Positions 1-10,731 of a stretch of DNA of 64,000 nucleotides are shown here, in pieces. The stretch spans positions 43,611,068-43,675,067 of the forward strand of contig JAKSZU010000020.1 of the NCBI GenBank assembly GCA_026018925.1. The letters run 5' to 3'. The notes beneath the pieces were generated by a model. That model worked only from the letters and a program-made list of their open reading frames with translations, was not told the origin of the DNA and did no database searches. Position 1 is the first letter of the stretch; every line of letters begins with the position of its first letter. The position numbers were made by a program, and so were the translations under genes. The DNA is from Tupaia tana. Taxonomy: Eukaryota; Chordata; Mammalia; Scandentia; Tupaiidae.

Positions 1-56
1 GCAGGCTATGTAGGAATGTGGCCGCCTTAGCCACCAGGCCACCTGTTGGTCCCCAG
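1..56 (-). mobile_element. SINE head fragment cut by window edge
   Basis: The reverse complement reads as the SINE head (GGGGACCAACAGGTGGCCTG). The rest of the copy lies outside the window. Confidence 0.75.
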
Positions 57-230
57 TCCCTTTCCTGTCGGGTTGTGGGCTGGATGGTGGCCTAAGCCAA
101 TCAGAAGGAAGATCTAGGAACTGTACACGCAGGGCAGCCCTCCTGAAGCAGAGCAGGGTAGGGAAGGGTAGGGATTGGCAAACGGAAGCCAGTGGTGTGA
201 ATTTTAAAAACAGTTGTGTATTTCTCTTCT

Positions 231-495
231 GTCTTGTTTGTTTTTGTTTAGTTTTGCCAGAGGGAGTGAGCACTCTCTAGAGAGAGACAGAAACATAGGG
301 AGAGTGAGGAAGCACCCTGCAATGGAGCATGGTCACACTGCAATTCCTTCTCCTCCACTTCTCCATCCCGTCGAGACTGAGGCACGCTTGCATATGTGCC
401 CTGCCTGGTTCAAACTGCCAGGTCAGGGACTCAAACCGTGTGGATGGCCATGTAGCATTTGGCTCCCTTAGCCATTAGGCCACCAGCCAACCCCA
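231..495 (-). mobile_element. SINE A2, diverged
   Basis: T-rich left end, then the complement of the A2 tail, body (CAATTCCTTCTCCTCC) and tRNA-like head ending GGCCACCAGCCAACCCC. Diverged, so old. Confidence 0.85.
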
Positions 496-528
496 CTTCT
501 CTAGTTTTTAAAAGGTGTGTGTGTGTGG

Positions 529-794
529 GGCCAGCAGTTAGCGTAATGGCTATGTCGCTGGACTCCCACATAGTCGATCACGGTTCGAGTCCCGGACCCG
601 GTGGCTTAAACTCACGCCAGGCACGTGTGCATGCGTGCCCAAGATCCCGAGAGAAGAATGGAGGAGAAGGGATTGCGGTGTGGCCATCCCCCCTGGGGGG
701 TGATTTCTCACTTTCTGTCTCTCTGTCTCTGTCTGCCTGTCTGGCAAGTGCACGCCCTATAGCAAAAACCTCTCCAAGAAAAAAAAAAAAAAAA

Positions 795-795
<1 letters not shown>
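529..795 (+). mobile_element. SINE A1, full length
   Basis: Head CCAGCAGTTAGCGTAATGG, B box GGTTCGAGTCC, body with CCCCCCTGGGGGG and tail CCTATAGCAAAAACCTCTCC plus poly(A). The target was a GT repeat: AAAGGTGTGTGTGTGTG flanks both sides as a TSD. Confidence 0.95.

Positions 796-830
<35 letters not shown>
796..830. repeat. (GT)n microsatellite
   Basis: About 17 GT units follow the A1 poly(A) tail. Part is the duplicated target site of that insertion. The next 150 bp are AT-rich and unassigned. Confidence 0.95.
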
Positions 831-836
<6 letters not shown>

Positions 837-984
837 CTGCATAGCCTATGTATTCACAAAATACAAAATTTATAAGTTACATCAATTTAGAAAATAATCA
901 TTAAAGGAAATTTCAAAATAAACTTTAGTATTTATTTATGATACAATTTATATAATAATGGAGTATCAAAGAACTCCCTGGACT

Positions 985-1259
985 ATTTATTTATTTATTT
1001 ATTTATTTGGAGAGGTTTTTGCTATAGGGCACGTGCGCTCGCCAGAAAGACAGAGAGAGACAGAGACATAGAAAGCGAGAAATCACCCCCCAGGGGCGAT
1101 GGCCACACCGCAATCCCTTCTCTTCCATTCTCCTCTTGGGATCTTGGGCACACACGCACACGCGCCTGGCGTGAGTTTAAGCCACCGGGTCCGGGACTCG
1201 AACCGTGGTCGACTATGTGGGAGTCCAGCGACATAGCCATTACGCTAACTGCTGGACCC
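985..1259 (-). mobile_element. SINE A1, full length
   Basis: TTTA-rich left end, then GGAGAGGTTTTTGCTATAGG and the complete A1 complement to GCTAACTGCTGGACCC. Imperfect TSD: CCTGGACTATTTATT before, CCTAGACTACTTATT after. Confidence 0.95.
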
Positions 1260-1303
1260 ATTCCTAGACTACTTATTGAACAACTTCGAAGAAAACAAAC
1301 TCA

Positions 1304-1738
1304 GACCAGCAGGTGGGATGGTGGTTAAGGTGCTGGACTTCCACCTGGTCTATTGCAGTTCAAGTCCTGGACCTGGTGGCTTGAAACTCATGCTGGGTGC
1401 ATGTGCGTGCATGCCCAAGATCCAGAAAGGAGAATAAAGAAGGGACTGTGGCATGACCATCTCCCCTGAAGGATGATTTCTTGCCTTTTGTCTCTGTCTT
1501 TGTGGGGAGTGCACATGCACTATAGTATAACATTTTATTTTTTCAAAAAAGAAATGAAAGAAAAACATGCTGGGTATATGTGCATGCATACCCCAAATCC
1601 CAGGAGTGGAATGGGGAAGAAGGGATTGCAGTGGCTATCCCCCCAGAGGGTGATTTCTCACTTTACCTCTTACTGTCTCTGTCTCTCTCTGGTGAGTGCA
1701 TGTGCTCTATGGCAAGAACCTTTAAAAAAAGAAAAAGA
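1304..1738 (+). mobile_element. Dimeric SINE A2 (headed unit plus headless unit)
   Basis: A full A2 unit (1304-1560) is followed, after an A-rich linker, by a second body (about 1561-1738) that starts AAAGAAAAACATGCTGGGT and lacks the tRNA-like head. The pair is flanked by one perfect 16-bp TSD, GAAGAAAACAAACTCA (1288-1303 and 1739-1754), so it integrated as one unit. Confidence 0.85.
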
Positions 1739-1980
1739 GAAGAAAACAAACTCACCAGGGTAAATTTAGAAAATAGATTTTCATTGAAACAAAGGAGAAA
1801 AAAATGTTGTTTTTTTTTTTTTCTGCTACCGTTTAAACATAAAATTGGGAGTCTTGCCTATACTTTAAGATAGGATGAAGGCATAGGACATGTTAGAATG
1901 AGAAAAAAAGAAATAACAATCATTACTGGCAGATGATATTATTATCTATCTAGAATATCCAGTAGAATCAATATACTATG

Positions 1981-2230
1981 TGGGCTGGCCTCACAGCCAA
2001 GTGGTTAAGGGAGCTAGATTCCACATGGCCGACCACAGTTGGAATTCCAGTCCTGATACCTTGAAACCACACTGGATGCACGTGTGAGCACGCTCCAAAT
2101 CCCAGCAGGGTGAAGAAATAAAGGAAAAGGGACTGCAATGTGGCCATGCGCCATTGGACGGTGTGCTTTTTCCCTTTTCCTCTCTTTCTCTTACTGTCTT
2201 TTTCTGGTGAGTGTACACATCTTGCAAAAA

Positions 2231-2276
<46 letters not shown>
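1981..2276 (+). mobile_element. SINE A2 with (AAAT)n tail
   Basis: Diverged A2 head GGGCTGGCCTCACAGCC, long body, and a tail expanded to about 12 AAAT units (2229-2276). Confidence 0.85.
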
Positions 2277-2278
<2 letters not shown>

Positions 2279-2409
2279 ATTCTGTGAATGCTATTAAAAG
2301 TATAGCAAAATAAATAGCAATATATATTTCAACTGAAAAAAAAACCCCCACTTCTTTTGGCAAGAGGCAATTTATTCATGTAAGAGAAATAGAATACGTT
2401 AAGAGCCTT

Positions 2410-2594
2410 GGGGCTGGCAGGTGGAATGGTGGTTAAGGCGCTGGACTTCCATATGGCCAACCACAGTTTGAGTTCTGGACTTGGTAGCTTGCTTTCCCAT
2501 TCCCTCTCTCCCCCCCACTGTGTCTCTCTCTGGTGAGCACATGATGTTCCCTATAGCAAACTAAAATAATAATATTAAATAAAATAAATTTTAC
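2410..2594 (+). mobile_element. SINE B variant
   Basis: GGGGCTGGCAGGTGGAATGG head, then straight to the CT-rich stretch. The tail CCCTATAGCAAACTAAAATA mixes A-type and B-type ends. Confidence 0.85.
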
Positions 2595-2683
2595 ATAAAG
2601 TTGTTATTCCAAATAAAAGAATCTTAAATCTACACCCAAAGCAATCTAAGAGTCAGTGAGATTCCTATTAAAATCCCAATGGC

Positions 2684-2940
2684 CGGGACTAGCAAGTGGC
2701 ATAGTGGTTAATGTACTGGACTCCCATGTGGCTGACCATGGTTCAAGTCTTGGATCTAGTGGCTTGAAAATCACACCAGGCACATGTGTGTGCATGCCCA
2801 AAATCCCAAGAGGAAAATGGAGAAGGGACTGTGGTGTGGCCATCCCCCCCTTGAGGGTGATGTCTCACTTTCGCTCTCAATAGCTCTCTGCCTCACTCTG
2901 ACTAGCACACATGCCCTATGGCAAAACACTCGAAAGGAAA
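2684..2940 (+). mobile_element. SINE A2 inside L1
   Basis: Complete A2. TSD AAATYCCAATGGC on both sides. It splits an L1M ORF2 region, because L1 homology resumes at 2941. Confidence 0.85.
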
Positions 2941-3470
2941 ATTCCAATGGCAATTTCTACAGAAATAGAGCAAACAATTCTAAAATTCACATGAAATTAC
3001 AAAAGATGATAAATAGACAAATTAATTTTGAGAAAGAACAAAGCTGGAGGCATCACACTTTCTGATTTCAAAATATATCACACAGCTACAATAATTAAGA
3101 TAGTAAGGTCTTGTTATAAAGACAGACACATGAACATATGGAACACAAGAGAAAGCTCAGAAATAAAACTATGCATATATAGTAAACTTATCTCTGACAA
3201 GGATTCCAAGAATACACAACAGGGAAAGGATGGTCTCCTTAACAAATGGTGCTGGGAAAATTGGATATCCACAAGCAAAAGAATATGATTTGACCCTTAT
3301 TAAACATTATATATAAAAATCAACCAAAGACCTAAAATGTAAGATCTCAAACTGTAAAACTCCTAGAAGAAAACTTGTGAGAAAAATTTTGTAACATCTT
3401 GACAATGATTATATATATATGACACTAAATGCATAGGGAATAACAACAAATAATAAAAATAGGAAGTGTA
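2941..3470 (+). mobile_element. L1 (L1M-like) ORF2 C-terminal fragment
   Basis: Translation around 3028-3280 shows the conserved L1 ORF2 C-terminal pattern (AGGITLSDFKIYHTA, then WCWENWI), with stops and frameshifts. This is the 5' part of an L1 end that continues at 4091 and 4561, split by SINEs. Confidence 0.9.
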
Positions 3471-3634
3471 ATGGTGGCCCAGCAGTAAAATGCAATGTTC
3501 TGTGAGGCTGACTCATATAGGCAGATTGTAGGCTCACTTATGGAGACCTCTCTGGAGTGCATTGGGCATGCATGTGCCTGTGGTCTGGGTTGGTTAAGGC
3601 TGGAGGTGGATTAAGGCATTAAGACTGTTGAGGA
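3471..3634. other. Unassigned, possibly a worn SINE
   Basis: It begins with a SINE-like GGCCCAGCAGTAAAATG and holds GGGCATGCATGTGCCTG, but the order does not match A1, A2 or B well enough to call. Confidence 0.3.
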
Positions 3635-3803
3635 TGGGCCAGCAGGTGACATGGTGGTTAAGGCACTGGACTCTCAAATGGCCGACCATGGTTTGACCAG
3701 GACCTGGCAGCTTGCTTTCTCACCTTTCCTTTCTCTCTTTCTCTGTTCAAATTAAAAAAATAAATAATAATGACAAATAAATAATTCTTTAAAAAAAAAA
3801 AAA
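3635..3803 (+). mobile_element. SINE B
   Basis: Head GGGCCAGCAGGTGACATGG, CT-rich stretch, then an A-rich tail ending AATAATTCTTTAAAAAA. Several bases are lost in the B-box region (GGTTTGACCAGGACC). Confidence 0.9.
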
Positions 3804-3807
3804 GGAG

Positions 3808-4090
3808 AGGGGACCAGCAGTTAGCGTAATGGCTATGTTGCTGGACTCCCATGTAGCCAACCGCGGTTCGCGTCCTGGACCCAGTTGCTTAAACTCACGC
3901 CAGGCGCGTGTGTGTGCGTGCCCAAGACCCCGAGAAGAGAATGGAGGAGAAGGGATTGCGGTGTGGCCATCCCCCCCGGGGGGGTGATTTCTCGCTTTCT
4001 ATCTCTCTGTCTCTGTCTTTCTGGTGAGCGCACGTGCCCTATAGCAAAAACCTCTCCAAGAAAAAGAAAAAAAAAAAGAAAAGAAAGGAA
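3808..4090 (+). mobile_element. SINE A1
   Basis: Complete A1 with the GGTTCGCGTCC variant of the B box and a long A-rich tail. Inserted directly behind the B element. Confidence 0.95.
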
Positions 4091-4243
4091 AAGACTGCTG
4101 GGGATACTGTATTGAAAAACAAAAACAAGTCAAAATCAAAAGCAAGCAAGCAAACAAAAATAACAAATAAGACTATATCAAACCAGAAAGCATTTGCACA
4201 GCAAAACGAAACAAAAAATCAACAGATAGAAAACACAACCTAT
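4091..4243 (+). mobile_element. L1 fragment (continuation)
   Basis: Holds GACTATATCAAACCAGAAAG and related text typical of the L1 ORF2 end. Continuous with 2941-3470 and 4561-5545 once SINEs are removed. Confidence 0.85.
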
Positions 4244-4498
4244 GGGGACCAGCAGTTAGCATAATGACTATGTCGCTGAACTCCCATGTAGTTGACCACG
4301 ATTCGAGAGAGTCCCAGACCTGGAAACTTAAACTCATGCTGGGCACGTGTGCATGCGTGCCCAAGATCCTGAGGGGAGAACAGAGGAGAAGGGATTGTGG
4401 CGTGGCCATTCCCCCTGGGGGAGTGATTTCTCACTTTCTGTCTCTCTGTCTTTCTCTGTTTTTTTGACGAGTGTACATGCCCTATGGCAAAAACTTCT

Positions 4499-4531
<33 letters not shown>

Positions 4532-4545
4532 AAAGGAAAGAAAAA
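4244..4545 (+). mobile_element. SINE A1 with 28-bp poly(A)
   Basis: Complete A1. TSD GAAAACACAACCTA before (about 4230) and after (about 4546). The clean TSD shows insertion into the L1. Confidence 0.95.
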
Positions 4546-5545
4546 GAAAACACAACCTAGGGATTGGGAGAAAATATTTGCAAACCATGTATTTAGTAAA
4601 GGATTAAGCTCTAAATTGTGTAGAGAACTCCTAAGACTTAACAGAAAAAACACCCACACAAAAATCAAAATCCCCAAACCCACTTAATTTCAATTAAAAA
4701 ATGGACAAAGGACTTTAACACACATTTCTTCAAAGAAGAAATATAAATGGCTAATCAGTATATGAAAAAGTGTTTTATGTCACTAATCATCAGGGAATTA
4801 TAAATCAAAACCACAGTGAGATACTGCATCACACCTGTCGGGATAGCTGTTATCAAGAAAACAAAAAAAACAACAAATTAAGTGAGGGTGTAGAGAAATT
4901 GGAAACTTTGCACATTCTTGGTAAAAATGCAAATGTGGGTGCAGCCGCTATGGTAAATAGTATGAAGCTCCTCAAAAGATAAAGGAAATAGAACTAGCAT
5001 ATAACCTAGCAATCCCATTTTTGGGTATTTATTGAAAAAATTTATAATTAGGATGTAGAAGAGATATTAGGACTCCTATTTTTTCTCTGCAGTGCTATTC
5101 ATAAGAGCAAAGATAAACCTAAATGTTCGTCAACAGATGAATGTGTAAAGAAAATGTGCAATATAATACTATTCAGCCTTAAAATAGGAAAACAATTCTA
5201 CAACATGGATGAACCTTGAGGACTTTATGCTAAGTGAGATAAGTGAGTCACAAAGAGACAAAAAAGGAATGATTCTATTTGATGAGGCATCGAAAATAGT
5301 TAAATTCATAGAATCAAAGAGTGGAATGATGGTTGCCAGGGGCCAGGGATGGGGTAAATGGGAAGTTACTCATCAACAGGCATAAAGTTTCAATCCAACA
5401 ATGTGAATAAACTCTAGAGATCTGCTGTACAACACTGTATCTATAGTCAACAGTAATGTACAGGTAAAAATTCATTGACCTCATATTAAATGCCTTTACC
5501 CATCCCCTGACACACAAATTAAAAGAATTATAATTACCTTTTAGG
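4546..5545 (+). mobile_element. L1 (L1M-like) 3' end
   Basis: Runs through L1 landmarks in order: GGGAGAAAATATTTGCAAAC, ATTATAAATCAAAACCACAG, GATGGTTGCCAGGGGCCAGG and the 3' UTR. ORF2 is closed by many stops. Ancient, non-functional copy. Confidence 0.92.
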
Positions 5546-5582
5546 ATAGATCGAGGGGGCCATTTGTCTTTTTAAAAATTTT

Positions 5583-5838
5583 GGGAACCAGCAGTTAGCG
5601 TAATGGCTATGTCGCTGGACTCCCACGTAGTCGACCGCGGTTCGCGTCTCAGACCCGGTGGCTTACAACTCACGCCGGGCGCGTGTGCGTGCGTGCCCAA
5701 GATCCCGAGAGGAGAATGGAGGAGAAGGGATTGCGGCGTGACCATCCCCCCTGGGGGGTGATTTCTCGCTTTCTGTCTCTATGTCTCTCTCTGTCTGTCT
5801 GGCGAGCTCACGCGCCCTATAGCGAAAAAAAAAAAAAA
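5583..5838 (+). mobile_element. SINE A1, youngest subfamily
   Basis: Differs at about three positions in 255 bp from the copy at 59771. Shares GGTTCGCGTCTC, GGCTTACAACTC, TCTCTATGTCTC and CCCTATAGCGAAAA with it. Probably among the most recent insertions here. Confidence 0.97.
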
Positions 5839-6083
5839 ATTTTTTTGCTATAAGGCACATGTGCTCACCACAGAGAGACAGCGAGGGGGGGGGGGAGTGA
5901 GAAATTTCTCCCCAAGAGAGATGGCTATACTGTCATCTCTTCTCTAGCATTTTTCTCTCAGGATTTGGGCACAGATGCAGAAGCACCTAATGTGTTTTTC
6001 AAGCTGCTGGGTCTGGGACTTGAACCACATAGTTGGCCATATGGGATCCAGCCATCTTAACCACCACTCCATCTGCTGGCCCC
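5839..6083 (-). mobile_element. SINE A2
   Basis: T-rich left end abuts the poly(A) of the preceding A1 (tail to tail). Complement of A2 body and head to CCATCTGCTGGCCCC. Confidence 0.9.
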
Positions 6084-6280
6084 ATTTTTCTTTTTTCTTT
6101 TTTCACATATGTATTTTATCCATTCAACAAAAACTAAGTGCCTTTGACAGGCTTTCCTAGCAGAAGTGGGCACCAGCTGGTTTACCACATTTTCTGTGGG
6201 TTTACTAGGAGACATGTTTTCTTACACAAAGCATAGGTGCTCAGAGGACAAAATTGAAAGTTAATTGCCATGTCAGCACA

Positions 6281-6692
6281 ATTTTTTTTTAAAAGATTTT
6301 TCACATAGGGTGTACACATTCATGGGAGAGAGAAAGAGGAAAAGGAAGCAATCAACTTGGAGGGGATGGCCACTTTGCAATCCCTTCTCCTTTATTCTCC
6401 TCTCAAGATTTCTGGCATGCTGGGGCCAGCAGGTGGTGTGGTGGTTAGGGCACTGGACACTCCCATGTGGCCAACCACGGTTTGAGTCCTGGACCTGGTG
6501 GCTTGCTTTCTCACTTTCCCTCTTGTCTCTGGTAAAATTAAAATAAATGACTGAAATAAGTAAAATAAAATTAAATAAATAATTCTTTTTGGGAAAAAAA
6601 ATCTATTTCTGGCTTGCAAGCAATCATGCACACGCAAGCACTGGGTTCAGGACTTGAACTACACAGTCACTGTCTATGCCACCCGCTGGCCC
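6281..6692 (-). mobile_element. SINE A2 split by a SINE B
   Basis: A2 complement at 6281-6421 and 6601-6692. Outer TSD is TGTCAGCACAA (about 6271 and 6693). Interrupted by the B copy at 6422-6600. Confidence 0.9.
6422..6600 (+). mobile_element. SINE B nested in A2
   Basis: Complete B. TSD ATTTCTGGC lies on both sides, within the host A2. Confidence 0.9.
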
Positions 6693-7084
6693 TGTCAGCA
6701 CAAGTTTTCATGATACTTTTTAGCCTTTACATTACTTCCTTCTGGGTGGCTTAATACTGTAAAAGCTATAATTTTTCATCTCTTTCTTAAGTGTCTTACT
6801 AAGTACTTTATTCATATGATAATCCCTATTAGGGAACATGTTATGTATTTTTTAAAAAAAATCACTGCTGAGGGTGAAATTGGTATAACCAGATTTTCTG
6901 TCATTGAACCTCTTTAAATAAAAATATGTGTGTTAAAATGAAAAAGAAAAAGAAATATAAATCCTCCTTCTTTATTTCCCCTTTGGTAGAAAAATAGAAA
7001 AGGATGTAAATAGGATTTGAATGAATAGAAGCATACAATGTTTATGGTTGGTATGAATTAACCTAGTAGTTATCAATTCTCTTC
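6693..7084. other. Unassigned AT-rich DNA
   Basis: No repeat or coding signal recognised, apart from short A/T runs. Confidence 0.5.
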
Positions 7085-7203
7085 AGGTGCACATGAGAAG
7101 TAAATGAAATTCCAATAAAAATTCTAATTGGATTTTTGAAGAAAACAACAAATTCTAACATTTTTAATAGATGATTGACTGTCTTTAAAAAAAGCATAGT
7201 AGG
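7085..7203 (+). mobile_element. L1 fragment, first piece
   Basis: AATTCCAATAAAAATTCTAA is typical of L1 ORF2. Continues at 7668-8050 and 8514-9067 after SINEs are removed. Confidence 0.65.
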
Positions 7204-7386
7204 GGGGCCAGCAGGTGGTGTGGTGGTTAAAGACTCTGGACTCCCACATGGCTGACCACGGTTCGAGTCCTAGACCTGGCGGCTTGCTTTCTCACTTTCT
7301 CTCTCTCACTCTGTCTCTCTCTGGTCAAATTGAAATAAACAAATGAATAAATAAATAAAGTTAAATAAAATAAATTTTAAAGAAAG
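7204..7386 (+). mobile_element. SINE B, first of a stacked pair
   Basis: Complete B preceded by AGCATAGTAGG and followed by the same 11 bases, which also precede the next SINE. Confidence 0.92.
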
Positions 7387-7395
7387 AGCATAGTA

Positions 7396-7667
7396 GGGTC
7401 AGCAGGTGGTATGGAGGTCAGGGTGCTGGATCTCGCAGGGCTCTGCAGTTGAGTCCTGGACCTGGCAGCTTGAGAATCACACCAAGGGTGTACACGTGCA
7501 TGCCCCAAACCCTGAAAGGAGGGTAGAGGAGAAGGGATTGTTGTGTGGCCAGCCCCCCATGAGGCGATTTCTCACTTTTCCTCTCTCTCTGTTTCTGTCT
7601 CTCTTTGGCAAGAACACATTTCTATCTCTCTATAGCAAAAACTAAAAACAAAAAAAAAAATTAAAAA
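7396..7667 (+). mobile_element. SINE A2, second of a stacked pair
   Basis: Complete A2. A degraded third copy of the target motif (AGCATAATG) follows. Confidence 0.9.
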
Positions 7668-8050
7668 GAGCATAATGAAAGATATGCCAAATAGAAGGTA
7701 TCACTGTCCCTCATCAGATATTAAGACATACTATAAATGATGATGATGACAATGCTGTTTTCTCAGCAATATATAAATAAATTGACAAAACAGAATTGAG
7801 AACTCTGAAGTAGATCTATGAACATGTTATATGACAAATGTTTGTAACCCAAAGCAATCAAAAAGGACAAATTGTTTAGTAGATGATGTTGGAGTACCTG
7901 TCTCATTATATGGAGAAAAATACAGATCTCTAACTTACACAAAGGTTGTCTCCAGGTGGATTAAAGACCTAAAGAAATGTAAGAAACAGATTTATAAAAT
8001 AGACAAAAATGTGAAATAGGCCTTTGTGACTAAAGAGTAGGAAAATGCTT
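7668..8050 (+). mobile_element. L1 fragment, continuation
   Basis: Holds GGTGGATTAAAGACCTAAA, an L1 ORF2-end landmark. Degenerate reading frame. Confidence 0.75.
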
Positions 8051-8210
8051 TTTTTTAAAAAAAAGAATGATTTATTCATTCACTTTTTAAAAAAAATTTG
8101 ACCAGAGAGAGACACAGAGAGAAAGAGAGAGAGAGAGAGAGACATTAAGTCCAGGACTCAAACCATGGGGGTGTCTAGCATCTTGACTACCATGCCATCG
8201 CTGGCCTCGC
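8051..8210 (-). mobile_element. SINE B
   Basis: Complement of the B tail (AATTTGACCAGAGAGAGAC) and head to ATCGCTGGCC. Contains a short (GA)n run. Part of the central region is lost. Confidence 0.85.
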
Positions 8211-8233
8211 CCGCCTTTTGTAAGAGAGATTTT

Positions 8234-8513
8234 TGAAAAAAAAAAAAAAAAAAGAGAGAGAGATTTTTCTATAGGTCATGTGCCCTCACCAAAGAAACAC
8301 AGAGAGACAGAGAGACAGAAAGCATGAAATAACCCCCCCACCATAGGGGGTGTGGCCACACCACAATCCCTTCTCCTCCAGTCTCCTCTTGGGATTTTGG
8401 GCACTCATGCATTCACGCCTGGCGTGAGTTTTAAGATGCTGGTTCTGGGACTCAAACCATGGTTGACTATGTGGGAGTCCAGCAATGTAACCGGTATGCC
8501 ATCTACTGGTCCA
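8234..8513 (-). mobile_element. SINE A1/A2 intermediate
   Basis: Complement of the tail (TTTTTCTATAGGTCATGTGC), body and head, ending CCATCTACTGGTCC. Confidence 0.92.
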
Positions 8514-9067
8514 GGGCGGAATATGCTTCTTAAACAAAACCTCAAAAGCACCAATGTAAGCCAAAAAGTGTGGCTGGATTTGTTTACACCAAAATTAAGG
8601 AAATTCATTCAATGTAGTGCAACATAAAGTTAAAAAAAAATTAAAATGGGAAAGGATATTTGTGATGTTTAAAACCAGTAAGGGATAATATTCAAAATAT
8701 GTAAGCAGTCCTTAAATTAACATGAAAACTATGAGAAACCAAAGAGAAAAATTAAGAAGGTAAGTAGGGAGTTTGTAGAAGAGTTTTAAATAAATACCAA
8801 ATATATGAAGAGTTGCTAAACTCATTATAAAGAGGTGAAATACAAATTAAAATAACAATGAGATATCACTTTACATATATTTAAATGGCAACAATTAGAT
8901 TGGTACAATTATAATACCATATTGGAGAGGAAATAGGTGAGAGGAGATTTTTGCCATTGCTGGTATAAATATTATGATCACTTTGGAAAATAAACTGGGA
9001 ATATTTAGAACAATCAAATATGCATAGTAATCCCATTCATGGATGTGTTTTCAAAGAACTAGCAGGG
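8514..9067 (+). mobile_element. L1 3' fragment, continuation
   Basis: Contains AACAATGAGATATCACTTTA and TAATCCCATTCATGGATGT in L1 order. It may resume at about 10741, after the SINE stack. Confidence 0.85.
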
Positions 9068-9329
9068 CCCGGCCCAGCAGTTAGCCCAATGGCTGTGTTG
9101 CTGGACTCCCATGTAGTCAACTGTGGTTCGAGTCCTGGACCCGGTGGCTTAAACTCACACCGGGCGCGTGTGCGTGCGTGCCCAAGATCCCAAGAGGAGA
9201 GTGGAGGAGAAGGGATTGCAGCGTGGCCATTCCCCCGGGGCGTGATTTCTCTCTTTCTGTCTCTCTCTGTCTTTCTGGCGAGTGCACATGCCTTATAGCA
9301 AAAATCTCTCCAAAAAAAGAGAAAAAAGA
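9068..9329 (+). mobile_element. SINE A1
   Basis: Complete A1 flanked by the 15-bp repeat AAAGAACTAGCAGGG (9053-9067 and 9330-9344). Confidence 0.95.
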
Positions 9330-9341
9330 AAGAACTAGCAG

Positions 9342-9526
9342 GGCCAGCAGGTGACATGGTGGTTAAGGCACTTAAACTCCCACATGGCCAACAGTAGTTC
9401 GAGTCCTGGACCTGGAGGCATGCGTTCTCACTCTCCTTCTCTGTCATTCTTTCTGTTTCTCTCAGATGAGCACACATGCCCAATAGCAAATTAAATAATA
9501 CTAATAATAATAAATAAAATTAAATA
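9342..9526 (+). mobile_element. SINE B variant
   Basis: Starts in the right TSD of the preceding A1. Tail GCCCAATAGCAAATTAAATA mixes A-like and B-like ends. Confidence 0.9.
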
Positions 9527-9718
9527 GGGGTCAGCAGGTGGTGTGGTGGTTGAGGTTCTCAATTCCCACATGGCAGACCATAGTTTGAGTCCCGAACCTG
9601 GCAGCTTGCTTTCTCACTTTTCCTCTCTCTCTCTCCTCCCATCTCTCTCTCTCTGGTCAGATTAAAAAATAAAAATAAATAAAACTTAACAACTATTTCT
9701 TTTAAAATTAATTAAATT
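9527..9718 (+). mobile_element. SINE B, tail split by a pseudogene
   Basis: Head GGGGTCAGCAGGTGGTGTGG directly follows the previous tail. The tail is cut at about 9718, and a SINE-like tail (TAAATAAATAATTTTAAAAA) reappears at about 10708 after the SUMO2 copy, followed by AAAAAAGAACTCGCT. Confidence 0.85.
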
Positions 9719-10703
9719 GCTTCTTTTGCTGCCCCCGGTGCTGCCTGTGTGCTCGTGCGGTGAGGACTGGTGCTTCTTTTGTGAAGTGGCAGCTGAGACT
9801 CCGGCACTCACCATGGCCGACGGAAAGCCCAAGGAAGAAGTCGGGACTGAGAGCAAGGGTGGCATTAACGTGAAGGTGGCGGGCAGGGTGCTCCTGGGCG
9901 CTGTTTGAGATGAAGAGGCACACACCGCTTAGTAAGCTAACGGAAGCCTGCTGTGAACGACAGGGCTTGTCAATGAGGCGGATCAGATTCCGGTTTGATG
10001 GGCAGCCGAGCAATGGAACAGACACACCGCACAGATGGAAGTGGAGGACGAGGTGCAATGGACGTGCTCCCACGGCAGACGGAGGTGTCTGGGGAGCCTG
10101 TGACTTTACTCCAGAGCTCTGCTCTTGCAGACCGAGAACACACTCTCAATTAGAAAACCACAATTCAGTTTCCCCAGCCTGACTACTACAGCCCAGTCTC
10201 CTCTATTCTTTCATTTCCCTTCCCCATTCCTTTATTGCACATAAAGTAACTGGTGCACGTGCACAATCATATCGCATATTTTTTAAACTAAATGGCCAGT
10301 GGTATGTTTTGATTGACATCAAGTGGAGATGGAATGGGGAAAACACTGGTTCTGTGAAAATACCCTTTCTCCATTAGTGGCAGCTCACTCAGCTCTGATC
10401 TTTACATTCCAGTGAGTTATTTTGCTCTCACTGTTTTAACAAAAAGAAAAAGAAAAAAAAATCCAACAACATAAAAATCCTTACATACCTTGTTTGATCA
10501 GAGAATTTTAATGTTTTTCATTTATCATTGTAAAACCAAGGACAATTTTATAACTTTTTTGTACGTAGCTGTTACATGTGGGGCAATCTGTCTTAAGTAG
10601 GGGTAAATACTCTCAAAGGAAAAAAAGGAACCCTAGAGAGTTTCCCTTTCAAGTCAAGCATCTTGTTGTTTAAATAAACTTCTTGTTTAAAATGAACAAA
10701 AAC
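9719..10703 (+). pseudogene. SUMO2: SUMO2 processed pseudogene
   Basis: The intact gene encodes a small ubiquitin-like modifier that is conjugated to lysines. Here a 5' UTR (about 9719-9811) leads to the start at 9812 (MADGKPKEEV). A frame break follows about residue 25 (KVAGRVLLG, then stop). The frame starting at 9910 then gives the SUMO core KRHTPLSKL and [18 protein letters not shown]. The C-terminus that should end in diglycine is frameshifted. A long 3' UTR-like stretch runs to TTTAAATAAACTTCTTGTTT and a short A-rich end. No introns, so it is a retrocopy. The length of the tail and the N-terminus favour SUMO2 over SUMO3. It cannot make SUMO. Confidence 0.9.
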
Positions 10704-10731
10704 ATTAAATTAAATAAATAATTTTAAAAAA

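Noticed and set aside
529-605. tRNA-like head as a genuine tRNA gene
   Set aside because: A and B boxes are present, but the arms do not pair as a cloverleaf and the sequence continues into a SINE body in every copy.
9812-9908. SUMO2 start as a functional short protein
   Set aside because: The frame stops before the ubiquitin-like core, there are no introns, and the copy sits in a SINE tail. Pseudogene.
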